64,000 nucleotides of DNA from Alloprevotella sp. (lineage in GTDB: Bacteria > Bacteroidota > Bacteroidia > Bacteroidales > Muribaculaceae). Positions 24,711-32,888 of this stretch are shown in pieces. The notes under the pieces are model-generated. The model was not told the DNA's origin, did no database searches, and saw nothing but the letters and a program-made list of their open reading frames with translations. The stretch covers positions 62,001 to 126,000 of the forward strand of contig JAMPIE010000002.1 in the NCBI GenBank assembly GCA_023663135.1, written 5' to 3'. A program made the position numbers and the translations under genes. Each line of letters starts with the position of its first letter. The stretch's first letter is position 1.

Positions 24711-26012
24711 CTATCCCTCTAATCCATATTCTTTTATCTTTCGATAAAGGGTGCGCTCGGCTATGCCAAGCTCCTTGGCCGTGGCCTTGCGCCTGCCTCC
24801 ATTTCTATCCAGCGCCTCTATGATACGTCGACGCTCCGTGTCTTCAAGTGTAAGTGGAGTCGATACCCCGCTTTCGCTATCAATCTCGGATACATCTTCA
24901 TGCGGAGCCACCTCCTCGACCTCTACAATTGTGGCATTGTCAAGCCCCGGATAGGTAGTTTCTTTGGTCTCGGGACCGGTATAATGAGGAAGAAGGGGCT
25001 GCGGAGAGTCAAGGAAGGAGGTTACCGTCGTTGGCTCGGGCTTCACGGTTGGTTGAGTGGCTTGACGTACAGATGAAAGCTCGCTTGCCAGTTCATCTAT
25101 GCGGCGTTGCATCCTAAACACCATATTAAATAATATCTCCCTCTCCTGTTGATAGTCATAGACTCGCTCCGCTGCCAGTGCCGGCGCATTTATCCCTGCC
25201 CCGGCCGGGAGATATTGCTTCATGACCGTTCCACTCACCGGCCCATTACCACCCTCAAAAAGTGCCATCTGCTCTATTACATTCTTTAGCTGGCGCACGT
25301 TGCCGGGCCAACGGTAGGCCTGGATGTCACGGCGTGCATCATCTGTGAGTTCCAACTGCGGTGTTCGATATCGCTCCGAAAAATCGGCAGCAAATTTCCT
25401 TGCAAGCAGCGATATATCGTTTCCCCTGTCGCGAAGTGGCGGCACGGAGATGCTCACCGTCGACAGTCGGTAATATAGGTCTTCACGGAAACGCCCCTCG
25501 GCAACTGCTTTAACCATATCCATATTGGTGGCTGCCACCACTCGTATGTTGGTGCGCTTCACTTCCGACGACCCAACACGCAGATATTCACCCGTCTCCA
25601 GCACTCGCAGCAATCGTGCTTGGGTGGTCATCGGCAGCTCTGCCACCTCGTCGAGGAAGATGGTGCCTCCATCCGCTTCCTCAAAATAGCCTTTTCGAGC
25701 GGCCACAGCTCCGGTAAATGAACCCTTTTCATGTCCAAAGAGCTCTGAGTCAATGGTCCCCTCAGGGATTGCTCCGCAGTTGACTGCAATATACTTGGCA
25801 TGCTTGCGAGGTGAATATGCATGGATTATCTTGGGAAAAAACTCTTTTCCCGAGCCACTCTCGCCCGTGACAAGCACCGACAAATCTATCGGAGCAACTC
25901 TTATGGCTCTCTCAACAGCCCCCAACAAGGCCGGCGAACTTCCAATTATGCCAAAACGCTGCTTTGCTCGCGTCACCTCGGGGTCAACCCCTCTCGCAAC
26001 TGTCAGCTCCAT
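24711..26012 (-). CDS. Sigma-54-dependent transcriptional activator without receiver domain
   Basis: The 433-residue protein is an AAA+ enhancer-binding protein. Walker A is GESGSGKE (50-57), the sigma-54 contact loop is GSFTGA (97-102, the usual Ala replaced by Ser), Walker B is GGTIFLDEV, and the R-finger region is REDLYYRL. A predicted coiled stretch (about 280-312) and an acidic linker lead to a Fis-type helix-turn-helix (TAKELGIAERTLYRKIKEYG) at the C-terminus. There is no N-terminal receiver or sensor domain, so activity may be set by abundance or by another protein. It overlaps the upstream acyltransferase gene by ten bases, so both are made from one mRNA. Target genes are unknown. Confidence 0.93.
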   Translation of the reverse strand: MELTVARGVDPEVTRAKQRFGIIGSSPALLGAVERAIRVAPIDLSVLVTGESGSGKEFFPKIIHAYSPRKHAKYIAVNCGAIPEGTIDSELFGHEKGSFTGAVAARKGYFEEADGGTIFLDEVAELPMTTQARLLRVLETGEYLRVGSSEVKRTNIRVVAATNMDMVKAVAEGRFREDLYYRLSTVSISVPPLRDRGNDISLLARKFAADFSERYRTPQLELTDDARRDIQAYRWPGNVRQLKNVIEQMALFEGGNGPVSGTVMKQYLPAGAGINAPALAAERVYDYQQEREILFNMVFRMQRRIDELASELSSVRQATQPTVKPEPTTVTSFLDSPQPLLPHYTGPETKETTYPGLDNATIVEVEEVAPHEDVSEIDSESGVSTPLTLEDTERRRIIEALDRNGGRRKATAKELGIAERTLYRKIKEYGLEG

Positions 26013-26827
26013 TTCTCAAGTTCATAGGTCTTTGACTTAAGATACTCGCCCAGCTCTGAGGGTGTTGCGCTGTGGGCCTGCTGCTCCTCCACCGTTATCG
26101 GTTGTCCCACCGTGATGTGGATGGTTGAATGGGCCTTGCGAAACACCTCTGCCGGTAGACGCAGTGTCCTCAGCTGCCATGATATACGTCCTAAGAGATT
26201 AAACCACCATGAGTTACTCCCGTGAAAAAAGATCGGTATCACTGGTACTTTAAGCTGCTCTATCAGACGGATGACCGTCTCTTGCCACTCTCGGTCTCGG
26301 AGCTGGAATCGATTATTTACCTTACTCACAGCCCCAGCCGGGAAAAATCCGAGCGGCTGCCCGCGGCGCACCTGCATTATGGCCTTGCGGATACCCTGCA
26401 TCGACACTGCTTTCTTGACCGGGTCGTCAGAGGCGAGTGCGTCCACTGCTATAAAGCTCGGCTGCATAGCCGTGATATGATTGAGTATCATGTTTACCAT
26501 CACCTTATAGTCAGGATAGTAGCGACCTACAAGATTAATGAGCGAAATGCCGTCAAGTGCCCCAAATGGATGGTTGCTCACCGTGATAAATGGCTGACTG
26601 CCCATCGACGGTATCACCTCCTCATTATCAACCCTCAGCTTGATGTCAAGCTCATTGAGTAATCCGGTCGTGAAAGGAACTCCCGGCGTGGCGCAATTAT
26701 GGCGATGGAGGTCGTTGACCTTATCGATTGAAAAAAAATGCAATATGGAGTTGACAAGCTTTTCATGTCCCCTTAGCCGAGGCGCCATTTCGGCAATGTC
26801 CTCATAATCAAGTACGGTGGACTTCAT
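26003..26827 (-). CDS. PlsC/hemolysin-like acyltransferase (possible GlsA-type O-acyltransferase)
   Basis: The 274-residue protein belongs to the lysophospholipid/aminolipid acyltransferase group. It has the SNHPFGALDG signature (His86 and Asp92), a GFFPAGAVSKV substrate block at about 160 and PVIPIFFHGSNS near 200. In Bacteroidetes such proteins acylate glycine or ornithine lipids (GlsA/OlsA); I infer that role from the family but cannot exclude another acceptor. The Met at 26827 is chosen because an upstream extension lacks conservation. A 9-base inverted repeat lies 30-90 bases upstream of the start. Co-transcription with a sigma-54 activator is notable. Confidence 0.82.
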   Translation of the reverse strand: MKSTVLDYEDIAEMAPRLRGHEKLVNSILHFFSIDKVNDLHRHNCATPGVPFTTGLLNELDIKLRVDNEEVIPSMGSQPFITVSNHPFGALDGISLINLVGRYYPDYKVMVNMILNHITAMQPSFIAVDALASDDPVKKAVSMQGIRKAIMQVRRGQPLGFFPAGAVSKVNNRFQLRDREWQETVIRLIEQLKVPVIPIFFHGSNSWWFNLLGRISWQLRTLRLPAEVFRKAHSTIHITVGQPITVEEQQAHSATPSELGEYLKSKTYELEKWS

Positions 26828-26858
26828 GTTCTTTGAGTTATATTTCAGACGTAACAAT

Positions 26859-26915
26859 ACTGTCGGTGACACATGACATCCCATTGGATATTTCGGATGC
26901 CAGTTGACCGACAGT
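26859..26915 (-). repeat. Inverted repeat upstream of the acyltransferase gene
   Basis: ACTGTCGGT (26859-26867) is the exact reverse complement of ACCGACAGT (26907-26915), 39 bases apart, and both lie upstream of the acyltransferase start. It may be a leader stem or the two half-sites of a regulator. Between here and the hc1 gene there are also a short CTGTT/AACAG hairpin (26956-26969) and a 14-base palindrome GCAGCATATGCTGC (26984-26997), which may end the hc1 transcript. Confidence 0.45.
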
Positions 26916-26999
26916 TATGTATAAATGTGGCTTGGGCTTACCTTGACAGTTGTGGCTGTTTTATAACAGTCATTGTGCCCTCAGCAGCATATGCTGCAA

Positions 27000-27173
27000 T
27001 TACTTTGAGGCCTCGACTGATGCCTTGCGGAACTCCTTTAGGAGCTTCTCAATGGCGAGTGATGCCTTGCGAGCGCGTGTGCCGGCTGCTTTGTTGCCCT
27101 TCTCGGCCTGAAGGTTTGCGTCGGTTACGAATGTGGCATATGCCTCTGCGATTTTTGCTACTAATTCTTCCAT
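27000..27173 (-). CDS. Histone H1-like protein Hc1, 57 residues
   Basis: Reading the minus strand from the ATG at 27173 gives a 57-residue basic helical protein starting MEELVAKIAEAYATFV, with the typical EKGNKAAGTRARKASLAIEK core and KEFRKASVEASK end of the Bacteroidetes Hc1 family. These small lysine-rich proteins bind DNA and are thought to compact the nucleoid. The gene is too short for many ORF callers. A -7 box TACTTTTG lies about 50 bases upstream, and small hairpins follow the stop codon. Recognition rests on the conserved core and the size. Confidence 0.93.
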   Translation of the reverse strand: MEELVAKIAEAYATFVTDANLQAEKGNKAAGTRARKASLAIEKLLKEFRKASVEASK

Positions 27174-27224
27174 AATGGTTATGTGTAGGGGATAGTTGAT
27201 AATGGCTTTTTAGAGAGTTTGAGG

Positions 27225-27232
27225 CAAAAGTA
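27225..27232 (-). promoter_or_regulatory. -7 promoter box for hc1
   Basis: On the minus strand TACTTTTG matches TAnnTTTG, giving a leader of roughly 45 bases. No -33 TTTG is clear; the region upstream contains the hairpin at 27251-27266. Confidence 0.6.
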
Positions 27233-27250
27233 CATATTTTTTTTATAATC

Positions 27251-27273
27251 ACTCACCTTTGTGAGTTTTTTTT
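27251..27273 (+). terminator. Short hairpin with T run in the hc1 upstream region
   Basis: ACTCAC (27251-27256) pairs with GTGAGT (27261-27266) over a CTTT loop, followed by T's to 27273. No plus-strand gene precedes it, so it may instead be a binding site near the -33 region of hc1. Confidence 0.4.
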
Positions 27274-27441
27274 ACCCGATTCACTCCTTTTTTCTATTCT
27301 ATCCATATTTTATGCCTTTTACGATGGCCTCCTTAATCCTTTTTTGCCCATGCTACAATGTCAGTTGCTAAGTAATCTTCAAAAAATAACTTGGTAGACT
27401 TTCTTGTCTTTTTTGCCATCTTTTTCAGCTCAGTTTAGTCA

Positions 27442-27500
27442 TGTAGCTCGCTACACTCCTGCACTTTCGCTAAAAAATCTGCACATAAAACCCTGCGAAA
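27442..27500 (+). other. Possible structured or repeated element upstream of ruvX
   Basis: This lies in the 386-base gap between hc1 and ruvX, which is otherwise T-rich and holds no gene I can see. TGTAGCTCGCTACA (27442-27455) is a near-perfect dyad; TGCAC occurs twice (27460, 27480); TTTCGC (27465-27470) is complementary to GCGAAA (27495-27500). The arrangement could fold as two stems. Whether it is an RNA, a dispersed repeat or chance cannot be told from one copy. Confidence 0.35.
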
Positions 27501-27542
27501 TTCTTTACCAACTTATTTTTTTTACGATTACTAAATTTGTTG

Positions 27543-27550
27543 TAACTTTG
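27543..27550 (+). promoter_or_regulatory. -7 promoter box for ruvX-def
   Basis: TAACTTTG, a full -7 match, lies nine bases before the ruvX ATG at 27560, which supports that start over longer in-frame extensions. Confidence 0.65.
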
Positions 27551-27559
27551 CCCCTCGCT

Positions 27560-28009
27560 ATGGGACGTCTTTTGGCTATAGACTATGGTAAGCGTCGATG
27601 CGGCATTGCCGTCACCGACCCCTCGCGCATTGTGGCCACCGCCCTGGCCACCATTGACACCCCCTCTCTCATCGCCTTTGTCAAAGATTATGTCAGTCGC
27701 GAGATGGTCGATGCCATAATCGTTGGCCTCCCAACTCAGCTAAATGGCCTGCCCTCCGACTCTATGCGATATATCCGCCCGGGCATCGGCGCCCTGCGCA
27801 AGGCTCTCTCGCCGTCAATCGACATCATTTTCTTTGACGAGCGTTTCACCTCTTCGCTGGCACATCGCTCAATGATCGACTCAGGCATGACGCGCAAACA
27901 GAGGCAAGACAAAAGCCTGGCCGACCGAATGGCCGCCACCATCATCCTCAACGACTTTCTCTCAAGCCGAGAATATCTCTCGCTACAAAATTCAATCACC
28001 CGACAATGA
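27560..28009 (+). CDS. ruvX: Holliday junction resolvase-like RuvX (YqgF)
   Basis: The 149-residue protein has the RNase H-like fold of YqgF: MGRLLAIDYGKRRCGIAVTD at the start (first Asp), IIVGLPTQLNG in the middle, FFDERFTS (Glu) and the late DKSLADRMAATIIL with the last acidic residue. The family takes part in processing pre-16S rRNA 5' ends and is essential in many bacteria. The Met at 27560 is preferred because family homology starts there and the -7 box is nine bases upstream. It overlaps def by four bases (ATGA). Confidence 0.93.
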   Translation: MGRLLAIDYGKRRCGIAVTDPSRIVATALATIDTPSLIAFVKDYVSREMVDAIIVGLPTQLNGLPSDSMRYIRPGIGALRKALSPSIDIIFFDERFTSSLAHRSMIDSGMTRKQRQDKSLADRMAATIILNDFLSSREYLSLQNSITRQ

Positions 28010-28578
28010 GACTTCCAATATATCTTTACGGTCATCCCGTATTAAGGGCTAAGGCCCAGCCCATCGACACTGCCGCTATGCCGGCCGCTGAGCTCCAGAC
28101 GTTGATTGACAATATGTTCGACACTATGTACGCTTCTGAAGGCGTGGGCCTCGCTGCCCCTCAGGTAGGTAAAAGCATAAGGCTCGTCGTGGTTGATGGC
28201 GATGCGCTCGCCGACAAATGCCCCGAGTGCGCCGGTTTTAAGCGCACATTCATCAACCCCGTGCTTGAAATCCTCGACGGCGACCCTATTGGTCGAGATG
28301 AGGGTTGCCTCTCAATCCCCGGCCTTAGCGAGAAGGTTGACCGCGTTGAGCACATTCGCATCTCCTATCTCGACCGTAACCTCAATGAGCAATCTGAAGA
28401 GCTCTTTGGCTTCGCCGCTCGTATGGTCCAGCACGAATTTGACCATCTTGAAGGTAAGGTCTACACCGATCGCGTCAACCTCATGCGTAAGCAATTGATT
28501 CGCAATAAACTTAATGGCATTGCCAACGGAAAGATTACCCCCGAATACCCCTTCCGCACTGCCTCTCGCCGTAAGTAA
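28006..28578 (+). CDS. def: Peptide deformylase
   Basis: The 190-residue enzyme removes the formyl group from the N-terminal Met of new proteins. The three PDF motifs are present: GVGLAAPQV (46-54), EGCLSIPG (99-106) with metal ligand Cys101, and QHEFDHLEG (142-150) with ligands His143 and His147 and the catalytic Glu144. Length and spacing are those of type I bacterial PDF. Translational coupling to ruvX is shown by the ATGA overlap. Confidence 0.97.
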   Translation: MRLPIYLYGHPVLRAKAQPIDTAAMPAAELQTLIDNMFDTMYASEGVGLAAPQVGKSIRLVVVDGDALADKCPECAGFKRTFINPVLEILDGDPIGRDEGCLSIPGLSEKVDRVEHIRISYLDRNLNEQSEELFGFAARMVQHEFDHLEGKVYTDRVNLMRKQLIRNKLNGIANGKITPEYPFRTASRRK

Positions 28579-28626
28579 TCGCCCCTCTTCCCCTCCCTAC
28601 TCATAACAATTACTGAAACAAAAGCC

Positions 28627-30315
28627 ATGGCTGACGATAAAAAAGTGATTTTCTCTATGGTGGGTGTCTCCAAAACCTACCCTCCTCAGAAACAAGTGCT
28701 TAAAAACATATATCTCTCCTTCTTTTATGGTGCCAAGATTGGCATCATTGGCCTCAATGGCTCCGGTAAGTCAAGCCTATTGAAGATTATTGCCGGTGTC
28801 GACAAGGATTATCAGGGTGAAGTGGTCTTTGCTCCCGGCTACTCTGTTGGCTACCTTGAGCAGGAGCCCAAACTTGACCCCGACAAGACGGTCATCGAGG
28901 TAATCCGCGAGGGTGTGAAGCCCATCATGGATCTCTTGGCTGAGTTTGACAAGGTCAACGAAGCGTTTGCCGACCCCGACGTACTCGACGACCCCGACAA
29001 GATGGATGCCCTCATTGCCCGCCAGGCTGAGCTCCAAGATGCTCTCGATGCCGCCGACGCCTGGAACATCGACAATAAGCTTGAGCGAGCCATGGATGCC
29101 CTCCAGTGCCCCCCCGACGACCAACAAATCTCTACCCTCTCCGGTGGCGAACGTCGCCGTGTCGCCCTCTGTCGCCTCTTGCTCCAGCAGCCCGACATCC
29201 TCCTCCTCGATGAGCCCACCAACCATCTCGACGCTGAGTCAATCGACTGGCTCGAACAGCATCTCCAGCAATATCCAGGCACTGTCATAGCCATCACCCA
29301 CGACCGATACTTCCTCGACCATGTGGCCGGCTGGATTCTCGAACTCGACCGCGGCGAAGGTATCCCCTGGAAGGGCAATTACTCTTCCTGGCTCGACCAA
29401 AAGACCAAGAGAATGGCCCAGGAAGAGAAGCAGGCCAGCAAGCGACGCAAGACCCTTGAACGTGAGCTCGAATGGGTGCGCATGGCGCCTAAAGCTCGCC
29501 AAGCAAAAGGCAAGGCCCGCCTAAACGACTATGACCGCCTGCTCAACGAAGACCAAAAGGAGCGAGAGGAGCGCCTTGAGATTTTTATACCCAATGGCCC
29601 CCGCCTGGGCAACAAGGTGATTGAAGCCACCGGCCTTGCCAAGTCGTTTGGATCAAAGAAGCTCTTTGACGGCCTCGACTTCATGCTACCTCCCAACGGC
29701 ATCGTAGGCGTAATCGGGCCCAACGGAGCTGGCAAGACAACCCTCTTCCGCCTCATCATGGGACAGGAGATGCCTGATGCCGGCTCTTTTGACGTGGGAG
29801 AGACCGTCAAGATTGCCTATGTGGATCAGACCCATCACGACCTCATCCCCGACCACACTGTCTATCAGGTTATATCCCAAGGCGTTGAAAGCTTTCGCAT
29901 GGGTGGTCGCGACGTCAATGCCCGCGCCTATCTCTCGAAATTTAATTTCTCCGGCGCCGACCAGGAGAAGAAGATCGCCGTCCTCTCGGGCGGCGAGCGC
30001 AATCGCCTGCACCTGGCCATGGCTCTCAAGGAGGAGGGCAACGTGCTCCTTCTCGACGAACCCACCAACGACATTGATGTCAACACCCTCCGCGCTCTTG
30101 AGGAGGGCCTTGAAGACTTTGCCGGGTGTGCCGTGGTCGTAAGCCACGACCGCTGGTTCCTTGACCGAATATGCACCCACATCCTCTCTTTTGAGGGCGA
30201 TGGAAAGGTGGTCTTCTACCAAGGTTCTTATTCCGACTATGAGGACTATAAGCGCGCTCAAAATGGCGGCAAAGAGCTCCCGCGCCGTCGCTATCGCAAG
30301 CTCCTCGCCGACTGA
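28627..30315 (+). CDS. ettA: ABC-F translation factor EttA
   Basis: The 562-residue protein has two ABC ATPase domains without membrane parts. The first has GLNGSGKSSLL and LSGGERRRVAL, the second GPNGAGKTTLF and LSGGERNRLHLAM. Between them is the charged helical linker that reaches the ribosomal P site. Length, the DEPTNHLDAESIDWLE block and the C-terminal YQGSYSDYEDYK tail fit EttA, which gates entry of ribosomes into elongation according to the ATP/ADP ratio. It follows def by 48 bases and may be in the same operon. Antibiotic-resistance ABC-F proteins differ in the linker, so EttA is the better call. Confidence 0.94.
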   Translation: MADDKKVIFSMVGVSKTYPPQKQVLKNIYLSFFYGAKIGIIGLNGSGKSSLLKIIAGVDKDYQGEVVFAPGYSVGYLEQEPKLDPDKTVIEVIREGVKPIMDLLAEFDKVNEAFADPDVLDDPDKMDALIARQAELQDALDAADAWNIDNKLERAMDALQCPPDDQQISTLSGGERRRVALCRLLLQQPDILLLDEPTNHLDAESIDWLEQHLQQYPGTVIAITHDRYFLDHVAGWILELDRGEGIPWKGNYSSWLDQKTKRMAQEEKQASKRRKTLERELEWVRMAPKARQAKGKARLNDYDRLLNEDQKEREERLEIFIPNGPRLGNKVIEATGLAKSFGSKKLFDGLDFMLPPNGIVGVIGPNGAGKTTLFRLIMGQEMPDAGSFDVGETVKIAYVDQTHHDLIPDHTVYQVISQGVESFRMGGRDVNARAYLSKFNFSGADQEKKIAVLSGGERNRLHLAMALKEEGNVLLLDEPTNDIDVNTLRALEEGLEDFAGCAVVVSHDRWFLDRICTHILSFEGDGKVVFYQGSYSDYEDYKRAQNGGKELPRRRYRKLLAD

Positions 30316-30366
30316 TTGCCATCCTCGTTGGATCATCCTCTCGTTTAGCTTTACACCTTATATATA

Positions 30367-30999
30367 ATGAAGCGATTTATCTGCCCGCTGATTGCAGCGG
30401 TGGCCATTGTGATGGCTATCCTTTCTTCTGCCCCCAAGGCGGCCGCCCAGTTCCGCTACGGTCCTATGGTCGGCGCTAATTTCACCTCCCTCAAGTTTCG
30501 TCAAGATCTCTTTTCAATCGACTCCGAGGTGGGCCCGGCCGCCGGTATTGCCGGCGAGATGATGTTTCCCGGCATTGGCATTGGACTCGACCTTGGCCTG
30601 CTCTACCAAATGCGTGGTTCTACCCTCCATATGGGACAGCGCGAAATCTGGGCCAGCCAAGGATATGGCAAGGAAGATATGGATCTTCATATGGTCTCTA
30701 TCCCCATTCATCTAAAGCTCAAGTGGCATCGCCTCGGTGGCTTTGAGGAGAAACTGGCACCTATCTTCTATGTCGGCCCCACTTTCTCATTCATGGCCGG
30801 ACACTCTTCCATCGACGCTATGAAGTTCTCGGGTGGCGACGTGGCTATCGACCTTGGCATCGGTGCTGAAATCTTTCGTCGGTGGCAGATCACAGGCGGT
30901 TACTCCTTTGGTATGACATATCTGGCTAAGGCCAAGATTCTCACCGACTTCTCTTGCCGCGCCAATTCGTGGAACATTAGGCTTGCCTATTATTTCTAA
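30367..30999 (+). CDS. Outer-membrane beta-barrel protein (PorT/OMP_b-brl family)
   Basis: The 210-residue exported protein has a signal peptide (MKRFICPLIAAVAIVMAIL, cleavage near AAAQ) followed by alternating beta strands and a C-terminal aromatic (YYF), typical of a small eight-stranded barrel. It starts RYGPMVGANFTSLKF, the usual opening of the Bacteroidetes PorT-like family (PF13568). Some relatives help type IX secretion; a specific role cannot be assigned. It lies 51 bases after ettA and six before the DUF5063 gene. Confidence 0.85.
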   Translation: MKRFICPLIAAVAIVMAILSSAPKAAAQFRYGPMVGANFTSLKFRQDLFSIDSEVGPAAGIAGEMMFPGIGIGLDLGLLYQMRGSTLHMGQREIWASQGYGKEDMDLHMVSIPIHLKLKWHRLGGFEEKLAPIFYVGPTFSFMAGHSSIDAMKFSGGDVAIDLGIGAEIFRRWQITGGYSFGMTYLAKAKILTDFSCRANSWNIRLAYYF

Positions 31000-31005
31000 A
31001 CTGCC

Positions 31006-31566
31006 ATGCGCCCCGATGAAATAGCTTTCATTGCTCTCTGCAACGACTATTGTTCGGCTCTCGAGCAGGTTGTCTCGGGTATCGACTCGGCTCTCTCCTC
31101 CCGCCCTGCTTTCATTGCCTCGATGCTTGGCCTCCTCCCAAGGCTCTATATCTCTGCCTCCGACTGTTTTTCCGACAGCGCTGATTTCGACGATGATTAC
31201 TTTGACGATATGGCCATGGATGGCGAATGGGCCATCAACGACTTTCTCGACGAGGAGCGTTACGAATCAGTCCGCCGAGCCATTGAGGCCATCATGGGCC
31301 AAGACGATGTCTATCTCGAAGTGTTTGAGGAGGATATGAAATATAGCGACACCCCTATTTCGGCCTCCATCTCCGAGGGCCTTGCCGACATTTTCCAGAG
31401 TCTCTACAATTTCGTCGAGACTGTTAGAGATGCCCCCGACTCCACCGTTGCCGCTGCTCTCGTCGGTGCCAAAGAGGAGTTCTGCCATTTATGGAGTCGC
31501 ACTGCCTGCAATCTTATGCGTGCCCTCAATCATCTTCGTTATTTCGCTCCCTCTGTCAACGATTGA
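31006..31566 (+). CDS. DUF5063 domain-containing protein
   Basis: The 186-residue acidic, all-helical cytoplasmic protein fits the DUF5063 family of Bacteroidetes: an N-terminal IAFIALCNDYCSALEQV helix, an acidic loop (FDDDYFDDM) and a C-terminal LWSRTACNLMRALNHLRY block. No function is known. It is six bases downstream of the barrel gene and 11 bases upstream of the aminopeptidase. Confidence 0.83.
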   Translation: MRPDEIAFIALCNDYCSALEQVVSGIDSALSSRPAFIASMLGLLPRLYISASDCFSDSADFDDDYFDDMAMDGEWAINDFLDEERYESVRRAIEAIMGQDDVYLEVFEEDMKYSDTPISASISEGLADIFQSLYNFVETVRDAPDSTVAAALVGAKEEFCHLWSRTACNLMRALNHLRYFAPSVND

Positions 31567-31577
31567 CCCCCTCTCTT

Positions 31578-32888
31578 ATGAACGAATATCCCTATATCGA
31601 CTCTCTCATTGACTTCCTCAACGATAGCCCCGTCAATTTCTTAGCTGCTAAGTCCATCACCCGTATGCTCGACGAGGAGGGCTTCACTCCTCTCGACCCC
31701 GTCGAGAGGTGGTGCCTCAATCCCGGCGACAAACATTACGTAGTCAAAAACGGCTCGGCTGTCTTTGCCTTTGTCGTCGGCGGCGGCATGACACCGGAGC
31801 CCGTCACGCCCGGCTTCAAGATTATCTCTGCCCATAGCGATTCCCCCGGCTTCCGCATCAAGCCTCGGACCGAGATGATGACCGAGGGCGGGATTGTGAA
31901 ACTCAATACTGAGGTCTATGGCGGCCCCATCCTCTACACCTGGTTTGACCGCCCGCTCTCCATCGCCGGTCGTGTGATGCTCCGATCTTCCAATCCGCTC
32001 CATCCCCGCGCCGAGCTTGTCAACTTTCGCCGACCCCTGCTCACAATACCCCATTTGGCCATTCACTTCAATCGATCTGTCAATGAGGGCAATCCGCTTT
32101 CTAAACAAAAAGATATGCTCCCGGTCATTGCCAAAATCAATGATGGCTTTGAATCAAATGGATTGCTGCTCAATATGGTAGCCGAGGAGCTCAATGTCGA
32201 TTCCGACGACATTCTTGACTTCGACCTCTCGCTTTTCGACACCACTCCCGCCTGTCGCGTCGGTCTCCACAATGAGTTTATCTCTTCGGGGCGCCTCGAC
32301 GATCTCATGATGGCTCATGCTGCCATCACGGCTCTCCTTGACAGCGACGATATGTCCATGACTCGTGTAGCGGCTATCTTTGACAATGAGGAGACAGGCT
32401 CCGGCACTAAGCAGGGCGCCGCTTCCCCTGTGCTCGACCATATCTTGCGCCGCATCGCTGCCTCTGCTTTCGGTGCCTCTGAGGAAGATTATTTCCGAGC
32501 CATCGCCAATTCGTTTATGATCTCGGCCGACAATGGGCATGCTCTCCATCCCAACTATCCCGAGAAGCAAGATCCCACCAACCATCCCATTCCCGGCAAC
32601 GGCCCTATTATTAAGATTAATGCCAACTGCAAGTATATGACCGATGCCGACTCGGCTGCTGTCTTCCGAGCCATTTGCGAGCAAGCCGAGGTGCCTTTCC
32701 AATATTTCGTCAACCACTCTGATGTAGCCGGCGGATCCACTTTAGGCAATATTCTCACTTCTCAGATCGACCTTCGCGGCGTCGACATGGGCGCCGCCAT
32801 CTGGGCCATGCACTCTGTCCGTGAGACTGCCTCTGTGGCCGACCACGACTACACCATCCGCGCTTTCACTCAATTCTACAATAGTTGA
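31578..32888 (+). CDS. M18 family aminopeptidase
   Basis: The 436-residue protein is an aspartyl-aminopeptidase-type M18 enzyme that forms dodecamers with a two-metal centre. Zinc-site motifs are SAHSDSPGFRIKP (about 85-97), FDNEETGSGT (about 268-277), ADNGHALHPNYPEKQDP and the final HSDVAGGSTLGN. It would trim N-terminal acidic or neutral residues from peptides in the cytoplasm. The start at 31578 is chosen because upstream in-frame sequence overlaps the DUF5063 gene and lacks homology. It overlaps the next gene by one base. Confidence 0.93.
   Translation: MNEYPYIDSLIDFLNDSPVNFLAAKSITRMLDEEGFTPLDPVERWCLNPGDKHYVVKNGSAVFAFVVGGGMTPEPVTPGFKIISAHSDSPGFRIKPRTEMMTEGGIVKLNTEVYGGPILYTWFDRPLSIAGRVMLRSSNPLHPRAELVNFRRPLLTIPHLAIHFNRSVNEGNPLSKQKDMLPVIAKINDGFESNGLLLNMVAEELNVDSDDILDFDLSLFDTTPACRVGLHNEFISSGRLDDLMMAHAAITALLDSDDMSMTRVAAIFDNEETGSGTKQGAASPVLDHILRRIAASAFGASEEDYFRAIANSFMISADNGHALHPNYPEKQDPTNHPIPGNGPIIKINANCKYMTDADSAAVFRAICEQAEVPFQYFVNHSDVAGGSTLGNILTSQIDLRGVDMGAAIWAMHSVRETASVADHDYTIRAFTQFYNS

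Noticed and set aside
27049..27252. A 67-codon minus-strand frame over the hc1 gene.
   Set aside because: It covers the hc1 promoter in the wrong frame; the 57-residue Hc1 frame has clear homology.
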